Origin: Bolinopsis microptera
Taxonomy: Eukaryota > Ctenophora > Tentaculata > Lobata > Bolinopsidae
Direction: 5' to 3'
Assembly: GCF_026151205.1 (NCBI RefSeq)
Contig: NC_087081.1
Span: forward strand, 10,665,113-10,729,112
DNA: 64,000 nt
The position numbers were made by a program, and so were the translations under genes. A model generated the notes under the pieces. The model worked only from the letters and a program-made list of their open reading frames with translations, had not been told where the DNA came from and did no database searches. Below, piece after piece: positions 38,501 through 53,500 of this stretch. Positions within the stretch are counted from its first letter, which is position 1. Each line of letters begins with the position of its first letter.

Positions 38501-41500
38501 CTGTGGAACGAAATATTTTCTACTATGATTTGGAATCATACCCGCTACAAATCAAGACGGATTCTGAGATTGGGAGTTTTGATCGTATACAACTGGAAGT
38601 GTACAGAAACGAAACAAGATACAATCAAATTAATTGCAGTATAGGATTCATAAAAATACAGTTTAGTAATCCGATGACTTATCATGTGCTGTATTGTCCA
38701 GGGATCTTCAAAGAATTTCAGACACCTCCGCCAGAAAACAGAGAAAAAATCTGGACCATCACCAAGAACTCCACTAACTTGAAGATCTCTTGTAATGAAA
38801 AACATGTCCTGAATCTAAAATTCAGCGGGGACAATGGTCACGCAGCTAGGTGTGAATCAAATTGGTCGCAGGGAGTCGCTAGGATACAATTCTCCACATT
38901 GGACTCTGCGTCAGATGAATACAGGAAAGCACCTGAAGGTGAGTGTATCACTATTTCAATACATGTTTACTTTATATCAGCAGGTATTGGGAATCTTAAA
39001 ATATTGAAATTGTGATTACGTTGATTGTGTTACACGCGAAGTGAGTGCACCATAAAACTAGGCGCTGTTATTATTCACAACTTTCAGATACCCCAACTAA
39101 TTGCACTGGACTGCCGGACTATATGAAGCATCTAACAACAGACACAGTATTCCCAGTAAAGCAAGGTAGAATGGTAACAGTGCGGTGTAATCATGAGTGG
39201 TACACGTTAACTGGAGACAACTCTATCATGTGTGATAGAGACAAGGACTTTACCATCAAGCCGCAGCCTCGATGTAGTCTTGGTAAGGGCTTGTATCAGA
39301 CTTCTTTTGATTGAGATACACGTTTTCTAGATTTGCGAAAAGTTTGCTTTTAAAAGTTAATAGCCCCATACAGCAGAAGGTGGATTGTAAAACATATCCC
39401 CCTCAGATGTAAAGTTAGTATGTAATCCTGTCTACGTGAGAGTTGGAAGGTCTGTAGAACTGACTGCTACCCTGAACAAGGTAGTAACCTGGAAACTAGA
39501 GACTTGGAGGTTAGATAACAAGACGCAGAAGGAGTCAGCAGAGAGGAAGCTGCTCCAATACCGTACAGGGAGGTTGACTGATACAGGAGTGTTTTACTAC
39601 TCAGTAGAGATACAGAATACAGGGTCTACAACTGTGGGGTGTTCTAATACTCTAACTGTATATGGTAAGTGACAGGTAGTAGGCACTCTCATAAGTAAAG
39701 GTATTTACACTCAGAATTGAGTTCCAGGATTATTTTCCAATACGAGATTGAGGACGGGTTCTATAAAGGGTTCTATAATGGTTGGGAAGTTATGAAATTT
39801 ACATGATAATAATGGCTGACGAAAGACTTCAAAATACATGGGATGTATTTTGTAGTCTGGAGTTAGTATCGATATTTGATATTGTTGTAACTAAATCTAG
39901 AGAGGACATATTTCTCTTGACTTAATATTAAGAAAACATGCTACTAGCATCTAGCATTGCTAGATGTAGAACTTTGTTCCACGATCACGAGGGATGGTGG
40001 ACAGCTTGCGCTAGGTGCAACACTCTAGGTCACAAGATCATACATCAACATTCAACATTCAACATGGTTAGTATTGCAAGCTGCTGATGCAACCGCGTGA
40101 GTGTTTATAAGTATGGTTATTATTCTGACGACTAACTGAATTAGGGCGTGGTTCTGCTTTTAGTTCAATATAAAATAATATACATAATGTGTCGAAATCC
40201 TTCCTGATTCTATTTAATCTACAATATTGTTCAGTGCCTCAAAAGGTGTTGCACTGTGCTGCATTAACTCACTTGTATCGTGTAGCTACTACTACTACTA
40301 CCTGCTGTTAAACTCGCTCAATCTGGAGAGGACTAATCAAGTGGTGGCAGAATGCCAATCTCAAATACATTAATTGGTGGTGTTTTAAGTAATAATTATA
40401 TCTAATAATGCAATGTTTAGATTCCATTTTCTAAGCTTCGGTCAGGTCTAGTTACCGCTGTACTACTAAACGGGCCTTGTACACACATTATTGACATAGT
40501 ACGTCAATCCAAAGAACAGCAGCAATGTATGAAGTATCAAATAACAAGAAAATTGTGTTACTACTTACTACTAAAAATTCATTTTAGAATTTTTTTATCC
40601 CATGAGCTTATGACCGTCACAATAGCTCACGTTACTATTACTAGTTCATTTTGCTCCGCTCAAAATTGATCATAATTCACATTTTTTATCCTTTTTCCTT
40701 AGTACACCCCAACTTAAAATGTCAGCTTACTCTTTTGACTGTTTTCTGTTGTTCACGCGGTTTTGTTCTAACGGTATTACGAACGTTTTAAAAAATCATC
40801 ACTGATCGAATATTCTTACAGAATTGTCACTATTTGAAAACTCCTCAAACTGAAAACTTTAATCACAACACAGACGTTTTATTTAGTGAATAAGAGTCTT
40901 TTTTAATCTACTCTCTTTATAATATTTAAATACTAAATTATGAATTATGAATTCTGTATGCGCTATTCCTGGTTCCTGATCGTCTTAGCTTTACTCTTTT
41001 GGACGACCTTCGGTTCAACAGGTACAATAAGTTCGATAAAGTAAATTTCATTCTAACAATATATTTTAAATTTAAAAAATAAAGGATTAACGTTTGGCCA
41101 CATGCAGTTTCAAGAGCAAATTTTGAGCTGTGAAAACAATGTAGATAGATTTGAAATATAAAAGTGTTAATACTTCATCTGATGAAGGTAGGGATCTGCC
41201 GGGACAACGACATAGAATTGACTGGGACGATCTGGAAGCTCACCCTGTAACATTCACGACGGATTCAGAAGTTGGAAGTGAAGATATCCTAACATTGGTT
41301 GTCTACAAGGAAAGGAATTTCCGAGTCATAGGAAACATATGGATATATTTCACTGATCCCCTCACATATTGCCTGTGGCATGGCGTTGCCTAACTACAAG
41401 TGCAACAGCATTGAAGCAATTTCCTGTGGATCTGCCAGCAGATTGCAGCAAGAGCTGGACCATATCAAGAACCTCAAATAACTTGAAGATCTCATGTAAT

Positions 41501-44500
41501 GACATTGTAGTCTTGGAAAACATAACATTTGATGACTCATGTGCACTGAACCGGTCTCAACACATTGCAAAGATAGACTCTCCCGTCGTGCCAAAGTCAG
41601 ACGGGAGAATTCCAAGCTGTGATTCTCTCCCTGATGTAGCTCATCTCCAAATAGTCCCTGGCACAAGGCTTCCTGTTTACTATGGAACAACAGTTTCAGT
41701 GCAGTGCGAAGAAGGATATACACTTCAGGGGATCTGATGTGTGAAGAGGAACGTCTGCTTGTCAAAGCTTGGGTAAGTGAACTTATATTTGCGAATTTGA
41801 TCCCTAACAACTTGTTCCTCCGAGGACGTAAAATAATAATCATTTAAGTTTAATTTTTTGGGCTCCATGCTGTATGATGACTTGTTCCCACTTCCCAGGA
41901 AGAAAGTCATTAATCTAGCATTTTTTAATAGACAATTAAACTTTGATTAAAAACTCCTATCTCTATATTCAACAGATACCCTCAAAAACTCTGTAACTGT
42001 GGGGATGGAAAACACGGGGCCTACTGAGTTGGCTTCAATTGAGTTGGCCGGCTCTGATACGGTTACTGTCTATGGTAGGTTAACAGAGTGGAGAGCAGGT
42101 GTTGGTTTATACAATATACTTAAATTTAATATCTGACGAAAGATTCCAAAATACTTGGGAAGTATTTTGGAGTCTGGAGTTAGCATCTAATATTGATTAC
42201 TATATTGATATTCTGTATATCTATAATTACAGTTAACCTTATTCTAGTATGTACAATAATTCTAGCACGAGACATACAGACAGAGTACTTCCAGCGACTA
42301 TCTACACAGGTATTGTACAATTTCTAACCAAATCTTACAGAGTCAATAACACGTGCTACCCTCGTGACAATCCAGCCAATCAGATAATAGTTCCTGCAGC
42401 CTGGTGATTCTCCTACTTTCTCAGCTCACCTTATTGCAGAATACACTAAAATACAGGTGAGATTAGTCATATGGACACGTTCATAAAAAGGTGGCACTAG
42501 AGATTGATTTTTCACTGCCAAAATTGTGTGAAGCATTTTAAAATACTTGTATCTCAATGAGTATGCTATGAAAGTTAACCAAATTTTAATATGTGGTCCA
42601 AAAAGATTCAAATATCACATAATTAAGTCATTCATCTCTTTATATCTGTTAATTGTGCAGATATGAGCCAGAAATCACAAAATATTCATTTCTTGCACCT
42701 CTAATGATGAATTTACATTCTGTGAGTGTGTCCTGCTTCTCAATGTGATTATTGAACCTTTTTGAGATAGTTGAGTGTTAAAAGTGCAAAGTATCACCGG
42801 TTAAATGTGGAGTTACGATGCAATTATCACACACAGGGTTAATTCTGACTAAGTGTTTTAGAATGATGAATGTGATATGAATATCAACGGAACGATTGTA
42901 ACAATGAACTCTATCAATCACAATTATATCATGCTAACTAATATTTAGAGAATTTAGATGGTTAAAAGTGCCATAATGAGTCAAAAATCACATAAATGAG
43001 CATGTATTGAAATGATGCTGTATCAGGGGAATGTATCACTTTTTGGCTCTATATCAGGTTGGTATTCATAGTAAATCTGCAGTAATTTGTTGTGACACTT
43101 GTTTATGGTCATGGAGAAGTTCGTTATTAGAGTATAGTGGAATCAATAATCACAAAAAACTGATTTTAAACTGAGTAAACTAGGCAAGTACTTTTACAGC
43201 TCAAGCCATGATAATTTTGTCGCCATAATGTGACAAATGAATCATATCAGTTACATATAATACTTAATCGGATTTTTGAAATGTGATTATCGATTCATTA
43301 CCTTTACTTTCAAAATGTCATTACAACTTGAACATTACGTATGATTCAATTATCACACTTTAAAGGAAATTACATATTTGGTAGCCATATTGTTGTAACT
43401 AAATCTAGAGAGGACATATTTCTCTTGACTTAATATTAAGAAAACATGCTACTAGCATCTAGCATTGCTAGATGTAGAACTTTGTTCCACGATCACGAGG
43501 GATGGTGGACAGCTTGCGCTAGGTGCAACACTCTAGGTCACAAGATCATACATCAACATTCAACATTCAACATGGTTAGTATTGCAAGCTGTTGATACAA
43601 CCGCGTGAGTATTTATAAGTATGGTTATTATTCTGACGACTAACTGAATTAGAGCGTGGTTCTGCTTTTAGTTCAATATGAAATCATAATGTGTCGAAAT
43701 TCTTTCCTGATTCTATTTAATATACAATATTGTTCAGTGCCTCAAAAGTCAAGGTGTTGCACTGTGCTACATTACCTCACTTGTATCGTGTAGCTATTAT
43801 ACTACTACCTGCTGTTAAACTCGCTCAATCTGGAGAGGACTAATCAAGTGGTGGCAGAATACTTTGATCTCAAATACATTAATTGGTGGTGTTTTAAGTA
43901 ATAATTATATCTAATAATGCAATGTTTAGATTCCATTTTCTAAGCTTCGGTCAGGTCTAGTTACCGCTGTACTACTAAACGGGCCTTGTACACACATTAT
44001 TGACATAGTACGTCAATCCAAAGAACAGCAGCAATGTATGAAGTATCAAATAACAAGAAAATTGTGTTACTACTTACTACTAAAAATTCATTTTAGAATT
44101 TTTTTATCCCATGAGCTTATGACCGTCACAATAGCTCACGTTACTATTACTAGTTCATTTTGCTCCGCTCAAAATTGATCATAATTCACATTTTTTATCC
44201 TTTTTCCTTAGTACACCCCAACTTAAAATGTCAGCTTACTCTTTTGACTGTTTTCTGTTGTTCACGCGGTTTTGTTCTAACGGTATTACGAACGTTTTAA
44301 AAAATCATCACTGATCGAATATTCTTACAGAATTGTCACTATTTGAAAACTCCTCAAACTGAAAACTTTAATCACAACACAGACGTTTTATTTAGTGAAT
44401 AAGAGTCTTTTTTAATCTACTCTCTTTATAATATTTAAATACTAAATTATGAATTATGAATTCTGTATGCGCTATTCCTGGTTCCTGATCGTCTTAGCTT

Positions 44501-47500
44501 TACTCTTTTGGACGACCTTCGGTTCAACAGGTACAATAAGTTCGATAAAGTAAATTTCATTCTAACAATATATTTTAAATTTAAAAAATAAAGGATTAAC
44601 GTTTGGCCACATGCAGTTTCAAGAGCAAATTTTGAGCTGTGAAAACAATGTAGATAGATTTGAAATATAAAAGTGTTAATACTTCATCTGATGAAGGTAG
44701 GGATCTGCCGGGACAACGACATAGAATTGACTGGGACGATCTGGAAGCTCACCCTGTAACATTCACGACGGATTCAGAAGTTGGAAGTGAAGATATCCTA
44801 ACATTGGTTGTCTACAAGGAAAGGAATTTCCGAGTCATAGGAAACATATGGATATATTTCACTGATCCCCTCACATATTGCCTGTGGCGTTGCCTAACTA
44901 CAAGTGCAACAGCATTGAAGCAATTTCCTGTGGATCTGCCAGCAGATTGCAGCAAGAGCTGGACCATATCAAGAACCTCAAATAACTTGAAGATCTCATG
45001 TAATGACATTGTAGTCTTGGAAAACATAACATTTGATGACTCATGTGCACTGAACCGGTCTCAACACATTGCAAAGATAGACTCTCCCGTCGTGCCAAAG
45101 TTAGACGGGAGAATTCCAAGCTGTGATTCTCTCCCTGATGTAGCTCATCTCCAAATAGTCCCTGGCACAAGGCTTCCTGTTTACTATGGAACAACAGTTT
45201 CAGTGCAGTGCGAAGAAGGATATACACTTCAGGGGATCTGATGTGTGAAGAGGAACGTCTGCTTGTCAAAGCTTGGGTAAGTGAACTTATATTTGCGAAT
45301 TTGATCCCTAACAACTTGTTCCTCCGAGGACGTAAAATAATAATCATTTAAGTTTAATTTTTTGGGCTCCATGCTGTATGATGACTTGATGGAAAACACG
45401 GGGCCTACTGAGTTGGCTTCAATTGAGTTGGCCGGCTCTGATACGGTTACTGTCTATGGTAGGTTAACAGAGTGGAGAGCAGGTGTTGGTTTATACAATA
45501 TACTTAAATTTAATATCTGACGAAAGATTCCAAAATACTTGGGAAGTATTTTGGAGTCTGGAGTTAGCATCTAATATTGATTACTATATTGATATTCTGT
45601 ATATCTATAATTACAGTTAACCTTATTCTAGTATGTACAATAATTCTAGCACGAGACATACAGACAGAGTACTTCCAGCGACTATCTACACAGGTATTGT
45701 ACAATTTCTAACCAAATCTTACAGAGTCAATAACACGTGCTACCCTCGTGACAATCCAGCCAATCAGATAATAGTTCCTGCAGCCTGGTGATTCTCCTAC
45801 TTTCTCAGCTCACCTTATTGCAGAATACACTAAAATACAGGTGAGATTAGTCATATGGACACGTTCATAAAAAGGTGGCACTAGAGATTGATTTTTCACT
45901 GCCAAAATTGTGTGAAGCATTTTAAAATACTTGTATCTCAATGAGTATGCTATGAAAGTTAACCAAATTTTAATATGTGGTCCAAAAAGATTCAAATATC
46001 ACATAATTAAGTCATTCATCTCTTTATATCTGTTAATTGTGCAGATATGAGCCAGAAATCACAAAATATTCATTTCTTGCACCTCTAATGATGAATTTAC
46101 ATTCTGTGAGTGTGTCCTGCTTCTCAATGTGATTATTGAACCTTTTTGAGATAGTTGAGTGTTAAAAGTGCAAAGTATCACCGGTTAAATGTGGAGTTAC
46201 GATGCAATTATCACACACAGGGTTAATTCTGACTAAGTGTTTTAGAATGATGAATGTGATATGAATATCAACGGAACGATTGTAACAATGAACTCTATCA
46301 ATCACAATTATATCATGCTAACTAATATTTAGAGAATTTAGATGGTTAAAAGTGCCATAATGAGTCAAAAATCACATAAATGAGCATGTATTGAAATTAT
46401 GCTGTATCAGGGGAATGTATCACTTTTTGGCTCTATATCAGGTTGGTATTCATAGTAAATCTGCAGTAATTTTTTGTGACACTTGTTTATGGTCATGGAG
46501 AAGTTCGTTATTAGAGTATAGTGGAATCAATAATCACAAAAAACTGATTTTAAACTGAGTAAACTAGGCAAGTACTTTTACAGCTCAAGCCATGATAATT
46601 TTGTCGCCATAATGTGACAAATGAATCATATCAGTTACATATAATACTTAATCGGATTTTTGAAATGTGATTATCGATTCATTACCTTTACTTTCAAAAT
46701 GTCATTACAACTTGAACATTACGTATGATTCAATTATCACACTTTAAAGGAAATTACATATTTGGTAGCCATATTGTTGTAACTAAATCTAGAGAGGACA
46801 TATTTCTCTTGACTTAATATTAAGAAAACATGCTACTAGCATCTAGCATTGCTAGATGTAGAACTTTGTTCCACGATCACGAGGGATGGTGGACAGCTTG
46901 CGCTAGGTGCAACACTCTAGGTCACAAGATCATACATCAACATTCAACATTCAACATGGTTAGTATTGCAAGCTGTTGATACAACCGCGTGAGTATTTAT
47001 AAGTATGGTTATTATTCTGACGACTAACTGAATTAGAGCGTGGTTCTGCTTTTAGTTCAATATGAAATCATAATGTGTCGAAATTCTTTCCTGATTCTAT
47101 TTAATATACAATATTGTTCAGTGCCTCAAAAGTCAAGGTGTTGCACTGTGCTACATTACCTCACTTGTATCGTGTAGCTATTATACTACTACCTGCTGTT
47201 AAACTCGCTCAATCTGGAGAGGACTAATCAAGTGGTGGCAGAATACTTTGATCTCAAATACATTAATTGGTGGTGTTTTAAGTAATAATTATATCTAATA
47301 ATGCAATGTTTAGATTCCATTTTCTAAGCTTCGGTCAGGTCTAGTTACCGCTGTACTACTAAACGGGCCTTGTACACACATTATTGACATAGTACGTCAA
47401 TCCAAAGAACAGCAGCAATGTATGAAGTATCAAATAACAAGAAAATTGTGTTACTACTTACTACTAAAAATTCATTTTAGAATTTTTTTATCCCATGAGC

Positions 47501-50500
47501 TTATGACCGTCACAATAGCTCACGTTACTATTACTAGTTCATTTTGCTCCGCTCAAAATTGATCATAATTCACATTTTTTATCCTTTTTCCTTAGTACAC
47601 CCCAACTTAAAATGTCAGCTTACTCTTTTGACTGTTTTCTGTTGTTCACGCGGTTTTGTTCTAACGGTATTACGAACGTTTTAAAAAATCATCACTGATC
47701 GAATATTCTTACAGAATTGTCACTATTTGAAAACTCCTCAAACTGAAAACTTTAATCACAACACAGACGTTTTATTTAGTGAATAAGAGTCTTTTTTAAT
47801 CTACTCTCTTTATAATATTTAAATACTAAATTATGAATTATGAATTCTGTATGCGCTATTCCTGGTTCCTGATCGTCTTAGCTTTACTCTTTTGGACGAC
47901 CTTCGGTTCAACAGGTACAATAAGTTCGATAAAGTAAATTTCATTCTAACAATATATTTTAAATTTAAAAATAAAGGATTAACGTTTGGCCACATGCAGT
48001 TTCAAGAGCAAATTTTGAGCTGTGAAAACAATGTAGATAGATTTGAAATATAAAAGTGTTAATACTTCATCTGATGAAGGTAGGGATCTGCCGGGACAAC
48101 GACATAGAATTGACTGGGACGATCTGGAAGCTCACCCTGTAACATTCACGACGGATTCAGAAGTTGGAAGTGAAGATATCCTAACATTGGTTGTCTACAA
48201 GGAAAGGAATTTCCGAGTCATAGGAAACATATGGATATATTTCACTGATCCCCTCACATATTGCCTGTGGCGTTGCCTAACTACAAGTGCAACAGCATTG
48301 AAGCAATTTCCTGTGGATCTGCCAGCAGATTGCAGCAAGAGCTGGACCATATCAAGAACCTCAAATAACTTGAAGATCTCATGTAATGACATTGTAGTCT
48401 TGGAAAACATAACATTTGATGACTCATGTGCACTGAACCGGTCTCAACACATTGCAAAGATAGACTCTCCCGTCGTGCCAAAGTTAGACGGGAGAATTCC
48501 AAGCTGTGATTCTCTCCCTGATGTAGCTCATCTCCAAATAGTCCCTGGCACAAGGCTTCCTGTTTACTATGGAACAACAGTTTCAGTGCAGTGCGAAGAA
48601 GGATATACACTTCAGGGGATCTGATGTGTGAAGAGGAACGTCTGCTTGTCAAAGCTTGGGTAAGTGAACTTATATTTGCGAATTTGATCCCTAACAACTT
48701 GTTCCTCCGAGGACGTAAAATAATAATCATTTAAGTTTAATTTTTTGGGCTCCATGCTGTATGATGACTTGTTCCCACTTCCCAGGAAGAAAGTCATTAA
48801 TCTAGCATTTTTTAATAGACAATTAAACTTTGATTAAAAACTCCTATCTCTATATTCAACAGATACCCTCAAAAACTCTGTAACTGTGGGGATGGAAAAC
48901 ACGGGGCCTACTGAGTTGGCTTCAATTGAGTTGGCCGGCTCTGATACGGTTACTGTCTATGGTAGGTTAACAGAGTGGAGAGCAGGTGTTGGTTTATACA
49001 ATATACTTAAATTTAATATCTGACGAAAGATTCCAAAATACTTGGGAAGTATTTTGGAGTCTGGAGTTAGCATCTAATATTGATTACTATATTGATATTC
49101 TGTATATCTATAATTACAGTTAACCTTATTCTAGTATGTACAATAATTCTAGCACGAGACATACAGACAGAGTACTTCCAGCGACTATCTACACAGGTAT
49201 TGTACAATTTCTAACCAAATCTTACAGAGTCAATAACACGTGCTACCCTCGTGACAATCCAGCCAATCAGATAATAGTTCCTGCAGCCTGGTGATTCTCC
49301 TACTTTCTCAGCTCACCTTATTGCAGAATACACTAAAATACAGGTGAGATTAGTCATATGGACACGTTCATAAAAAGGTGGCACTAGAGATTGATTTTTC
49401 ACTGCCAAAATTGTGTGAAGCATTTTAAAATACTTGTATCTCAATGAGTATGCTATGAAAGTTAACCAAATTTTAATATGTGGTCCAAAAAGATTCAAAT
49501 ATCACATAATTAAGTCATTCATCTCTTTATATCTGTTAATTGTGCAGATATGAGCCAGAAATCACAAAATATTCATTTCTTGCACCTCTAATGATGAATT
49601 TACATTCTGTGAGTGTGTCCTGCTTCTCAATGTGATTATTGAACCTTTTTGAGATAGTTGAGTGTTAAAAGTGCAAAGTATCACCGGTTAAATGTGGAGT
49701 TACGATGCAATTATCACACACAGGGTTAATTCTGACTAAGTGTTTTAGAATGATGAATGTGATATGAATATCAACGGAACGATTGTAACAATGAACTCTA
49801 TCAATCACAATTATATCATGCTAACTAATATTTAGAGAATTTAGATGGTTAAAAGTGCCATAATGAGTCAAAAATCACATAAATGAGCATGTATTGAAAT
49901 GATGCTGTATCAGGGGAATGTATCACTTTTTGGCTCTATATCAGGTTGGTATTCATAGTAAATCTGCAGTAATTTGTTGTGACACTTGTTTATGGTCATG
50001 GAGAAGTTCGTTATTAGAGTATAGTGGAATCAATAATCACAAAAAACTGATTTTAAACTGAGTAAACTAGGCAAGTACTTTTACAGCTCAAGCCATGATA
50101 ATTTTGTCGCCATAATGTGACAAATGAATCATATCAGTTACATATAATACTTAATCGGATTTTTGAAATGTGATTATCGATTCATTACCTTTACTTTCAA
50201 AATGTCATTACAACTTGAACATTACGTATGATTCAATTATCACACTTTAAAGGAAATTACATATTTGGTAGCCATATTGTTGTAACTAAATCTAGAGAGG
50301 ACATATTTCTCTTGACTTAATATTAAGAAAACATGCTACTAGCATCTAGCATTGCTAGATGTAGAACTTTGTTCCACGATCACGAGGGATGGTGGACAGC
50401 TTGCGCTAGGTGCAACACTCTAGGTCACAAGATCATACATCAACATTCAACATTCAACATGGTTAGTATTGCAAGCTGTTGATACAACCGCGTGAGTATT

Positions 50501-53500
50501 TATAAGTATGGTTATTATTCTGACGACTAACTGAATTAGAGCGTGGTTCTGCTTTTAGTTCAATATGAAATCATAATGTGTCGAAATTCTTTCCTGATTC
50601 TATTTAATATACAATATTGTTCAGTGCCTCAAAAGTCAAGGTGTTGCACTGTGCTACATTACCTCACTTGTATCGTGTAGCTATTATACTACTACCTGCT
50701 GTTAAACTCGCTCAATCTGGAGAGGACTAATCAAGTGGTGGCAGAATACTTTGATCTCAAATACATTAATTGGTGGTGTTTTAAGTAATAATTATATCTA
50801 ATAATGCAATGTTTAGATTCCATTTTCTAAGCTTCGGTCAGGTCTAGTTACCGCTGTACTACTAAACGGGCCTTGTACACACATTATTGACATAGTACGT
50901 CAATCCAAAGAACAGCAGCAATGTATGAAGTATCAAATAACAAGAAAATTGTGTTACTACTTACTACTAAAAATTCATTTTAGAATTTTTTTATCCCATG
51001 AGCTTATGACCGTCACAATAGCTCACGTTACTATTACTAGTTCATTTTGCTCCGCTCAAAATTGATCATAATTCACATTTTTTATCCTTTTTCCTTAGTA
51101 CACCCCAACTTAAAATGTCAGCTTACTCTTTTGACTGTTTTCTGTTGTTCACGCGGTTTTGTTCTAACGGTATTACGAACGTTTTAAAAAATCATCACTG
51201 ATCGAATATTCTTACAGAATTGTCACTATTTGAAAACTCCTCAAACTGAAAACTTTAATCACAACACAGACGTTTTATTTAGTGAATAAGAGTCTTTTTT
51301 AATCTACTCTCTTTATAATATTTAAATACTAAATTATGAATTATGAATTCTGTATGCGCTATTCCTGGTTCCTGATCGTCTTAGCTTTACTCTTTTGGAC
51401 GACCTTCGGTTCAACAGGTACAATAAGTTCGATAAAGTAAATTTCATTCTAACAATATATTTTAAATTTAAAAAATAAAGGATTAACGTTTGGCCACATG
51501 CAGTTTCAAGAGCAAATTTTGAGCTGTGAAAACAATGTAGATAGATTTGAAATATAAAAGTGTTAATACTTCATCTGATGAAGGTAGGGATCTGCCGGGA
51601 CAACGACATAGAATTGACTGGGACGATCTGGAAGCTCACCCTGTAACATTCACGACGGATTCAGAAGTTGGAAGTGAAGATATCCTAACATTGGTTGTCT
51701 ACAAGGAAAGGAATTTCCGAGTCATAGGAAACATATGGATATATTTCACTGATCCCCTCACATATTGCCTGTGGCGTTGCCTAACTACAAGTGCAACAGC
51801 ATTGAAGCAATTTCCTGTGGATCTGCCAGCAGATTGCAGCAAGAGCTGGACCATATCAAGAACCTCAAATAACTTGAAGATCTCATGTAATGACATTGTA
51901 GTCTTGGAAAACATAACATTTGATGACTCATGTGCACTGAACCGGTCTCAACACATTGCAAAGATAGACTCTCCCGTCGTGCCAAAGTTAGACGGGAGAA
52001 TTCCAAGCTGTGATTCTCTCCCTGATGTAGCTCATCTCCAAATAGTCCCTGGCACAAGGCTTCCTGTTTACTATGGAACAACAGTTTCAGTGCAGTGCGA
52101 AGAAGGATATACACTTCAGGGGATCTGATGTGTGAAGAGGAACGTCTGCTTGTCAAAGCTTGGGTAAGTGAACTTATATTTGCGAATTTGATCCCTAACA
52201 ACTTGTTCCTCCGAGGACGTAAAATAATAATCATTTAAGTTTAATTTTTTGGGCTCCATGCTGTATGATGACTTGTTCCCACTTCCCAGGAAGAAAGTCA
52301 TTAATCTAGCATTTTTTAATAGACAATTAAACTTTGATTAAAAACTCCTATCTCTATATTCAACAGATACCCTCAAAAACTCTGTAACTGTGGGGATGGA
52401 AAACACGGGGCCTACTGAGTTGGCTTCAATTGAGTTGGCCGGCTCTGATACGGTTACTGTCTATGGTAGGTTAACAGAGTGGAGAGCAGGTGTTGGTTTA
52501 TACAATATACTTAAATTTAATATCTGACGAAAGATTCCAAAATACTTGGGAAGTATTTTGGAGTCTGGAGTTAGCATCTAATATTGATTACTATATTGAT
52601 ATTCTGTATATCTATAATTACAGTTAACCTTATTCTAGTATGTACAATAATTCTAGCACGAGACATACAGACAGAGTACTTCCAGCGACTATCTACACAG
52701 GTATTGTACAATTTCTAACCAAATCTTACAGAGTCAATAACACGTGCTACCCTCGTGACAATCCAGCCAATCAGATAATAGTTCCTGCAGCCTGGTGATT
52801 CTCCTACTTTCTCAGCTCACCTTATTGCAGAATACACTAAAATACAGGTGAGATTAGTCATATATGCATAGGTTGAAATTTTTGTTCTAGTAGCTTCTAC
52901 CTTTATTATTCAGTGCGAAGAAAGAGAAATTGTGATATTTTTAGATAATATTTCACAATTCTAGACGAGATTTTCCCCAAATTCAGGCGATCAGCTGTTA
53001 AAACGTCACAATATAGAGAGGAAGCAACGTGAGAGAAGTGCTCAACTACTCTGTAGAACACGGGGTCTACTTCTTGGATATGTTCCAATACTGTTACTAT
53101 CTATGGTAGGTAAATGTGACCAGTAGAACGGTTGGAAATGTTTATTTTACAGTCAATTTCAACAGTCGAATTTAGAGTGATAGAAGAGCAAAATTTAAAT
53201 TCCAAACCTAAAATTTGATCAGATTACTTAAATTATATTTGGTTTTTTAATTATAATCATCAAACCAATTACTCACTGATATTAAATAATTAATTAATTA
53301 GTTACTCACTAATATGGTCAATAGCCCCAGCACAGAACTGCCCATAGAACTTCTTAGCTCCCAATCTCCGCAGGTCGTCAATAGTAAAGGGCCATAAGTG
53401 GAGAATGTTGTTCCTTGTTGCTGAGGATCTCTTCTCAATCACGTGGGTCTCACCACCTGTAATGGTGTGGTTAGTAATTAGTAATTAGCAATTAGTAATT

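Larger units (their letters stand above)
39883..52863 (+). repeat. Four-unit ~3.5-kb tandem gene array
   Basis: Units begin at 39883, 43391, 46775 and 50278 (periods 3508, 3384 and 3503) with the shared sequence TGTTGTAACTAAATCTAGAG. They are almost identical; differences are single bases, a 5-base insertion in unit 1 and a ~124-base deletion in unit 2. Unit 1 is more diverged only in its first ~500 bases. Unit 4 stops at 52863. Each carries a copy of the sushi gene described at 38251 in fused form. The near identity implies recent amplification, gene conversion, or an assembly artefact. Confidence 0.93.

Noticed and set aside
41394-41843. 149-residue minus-strand frames repeated in each array unit
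   Set aside because: They are antisense shadows of the sushi-family coding exon, repeated because the array is nearly identical.
39883-52863. CRISPR-like or satellite array
   Set aside because: Units are 3.5-kb gene-containing duplications, not short spaced repeats.
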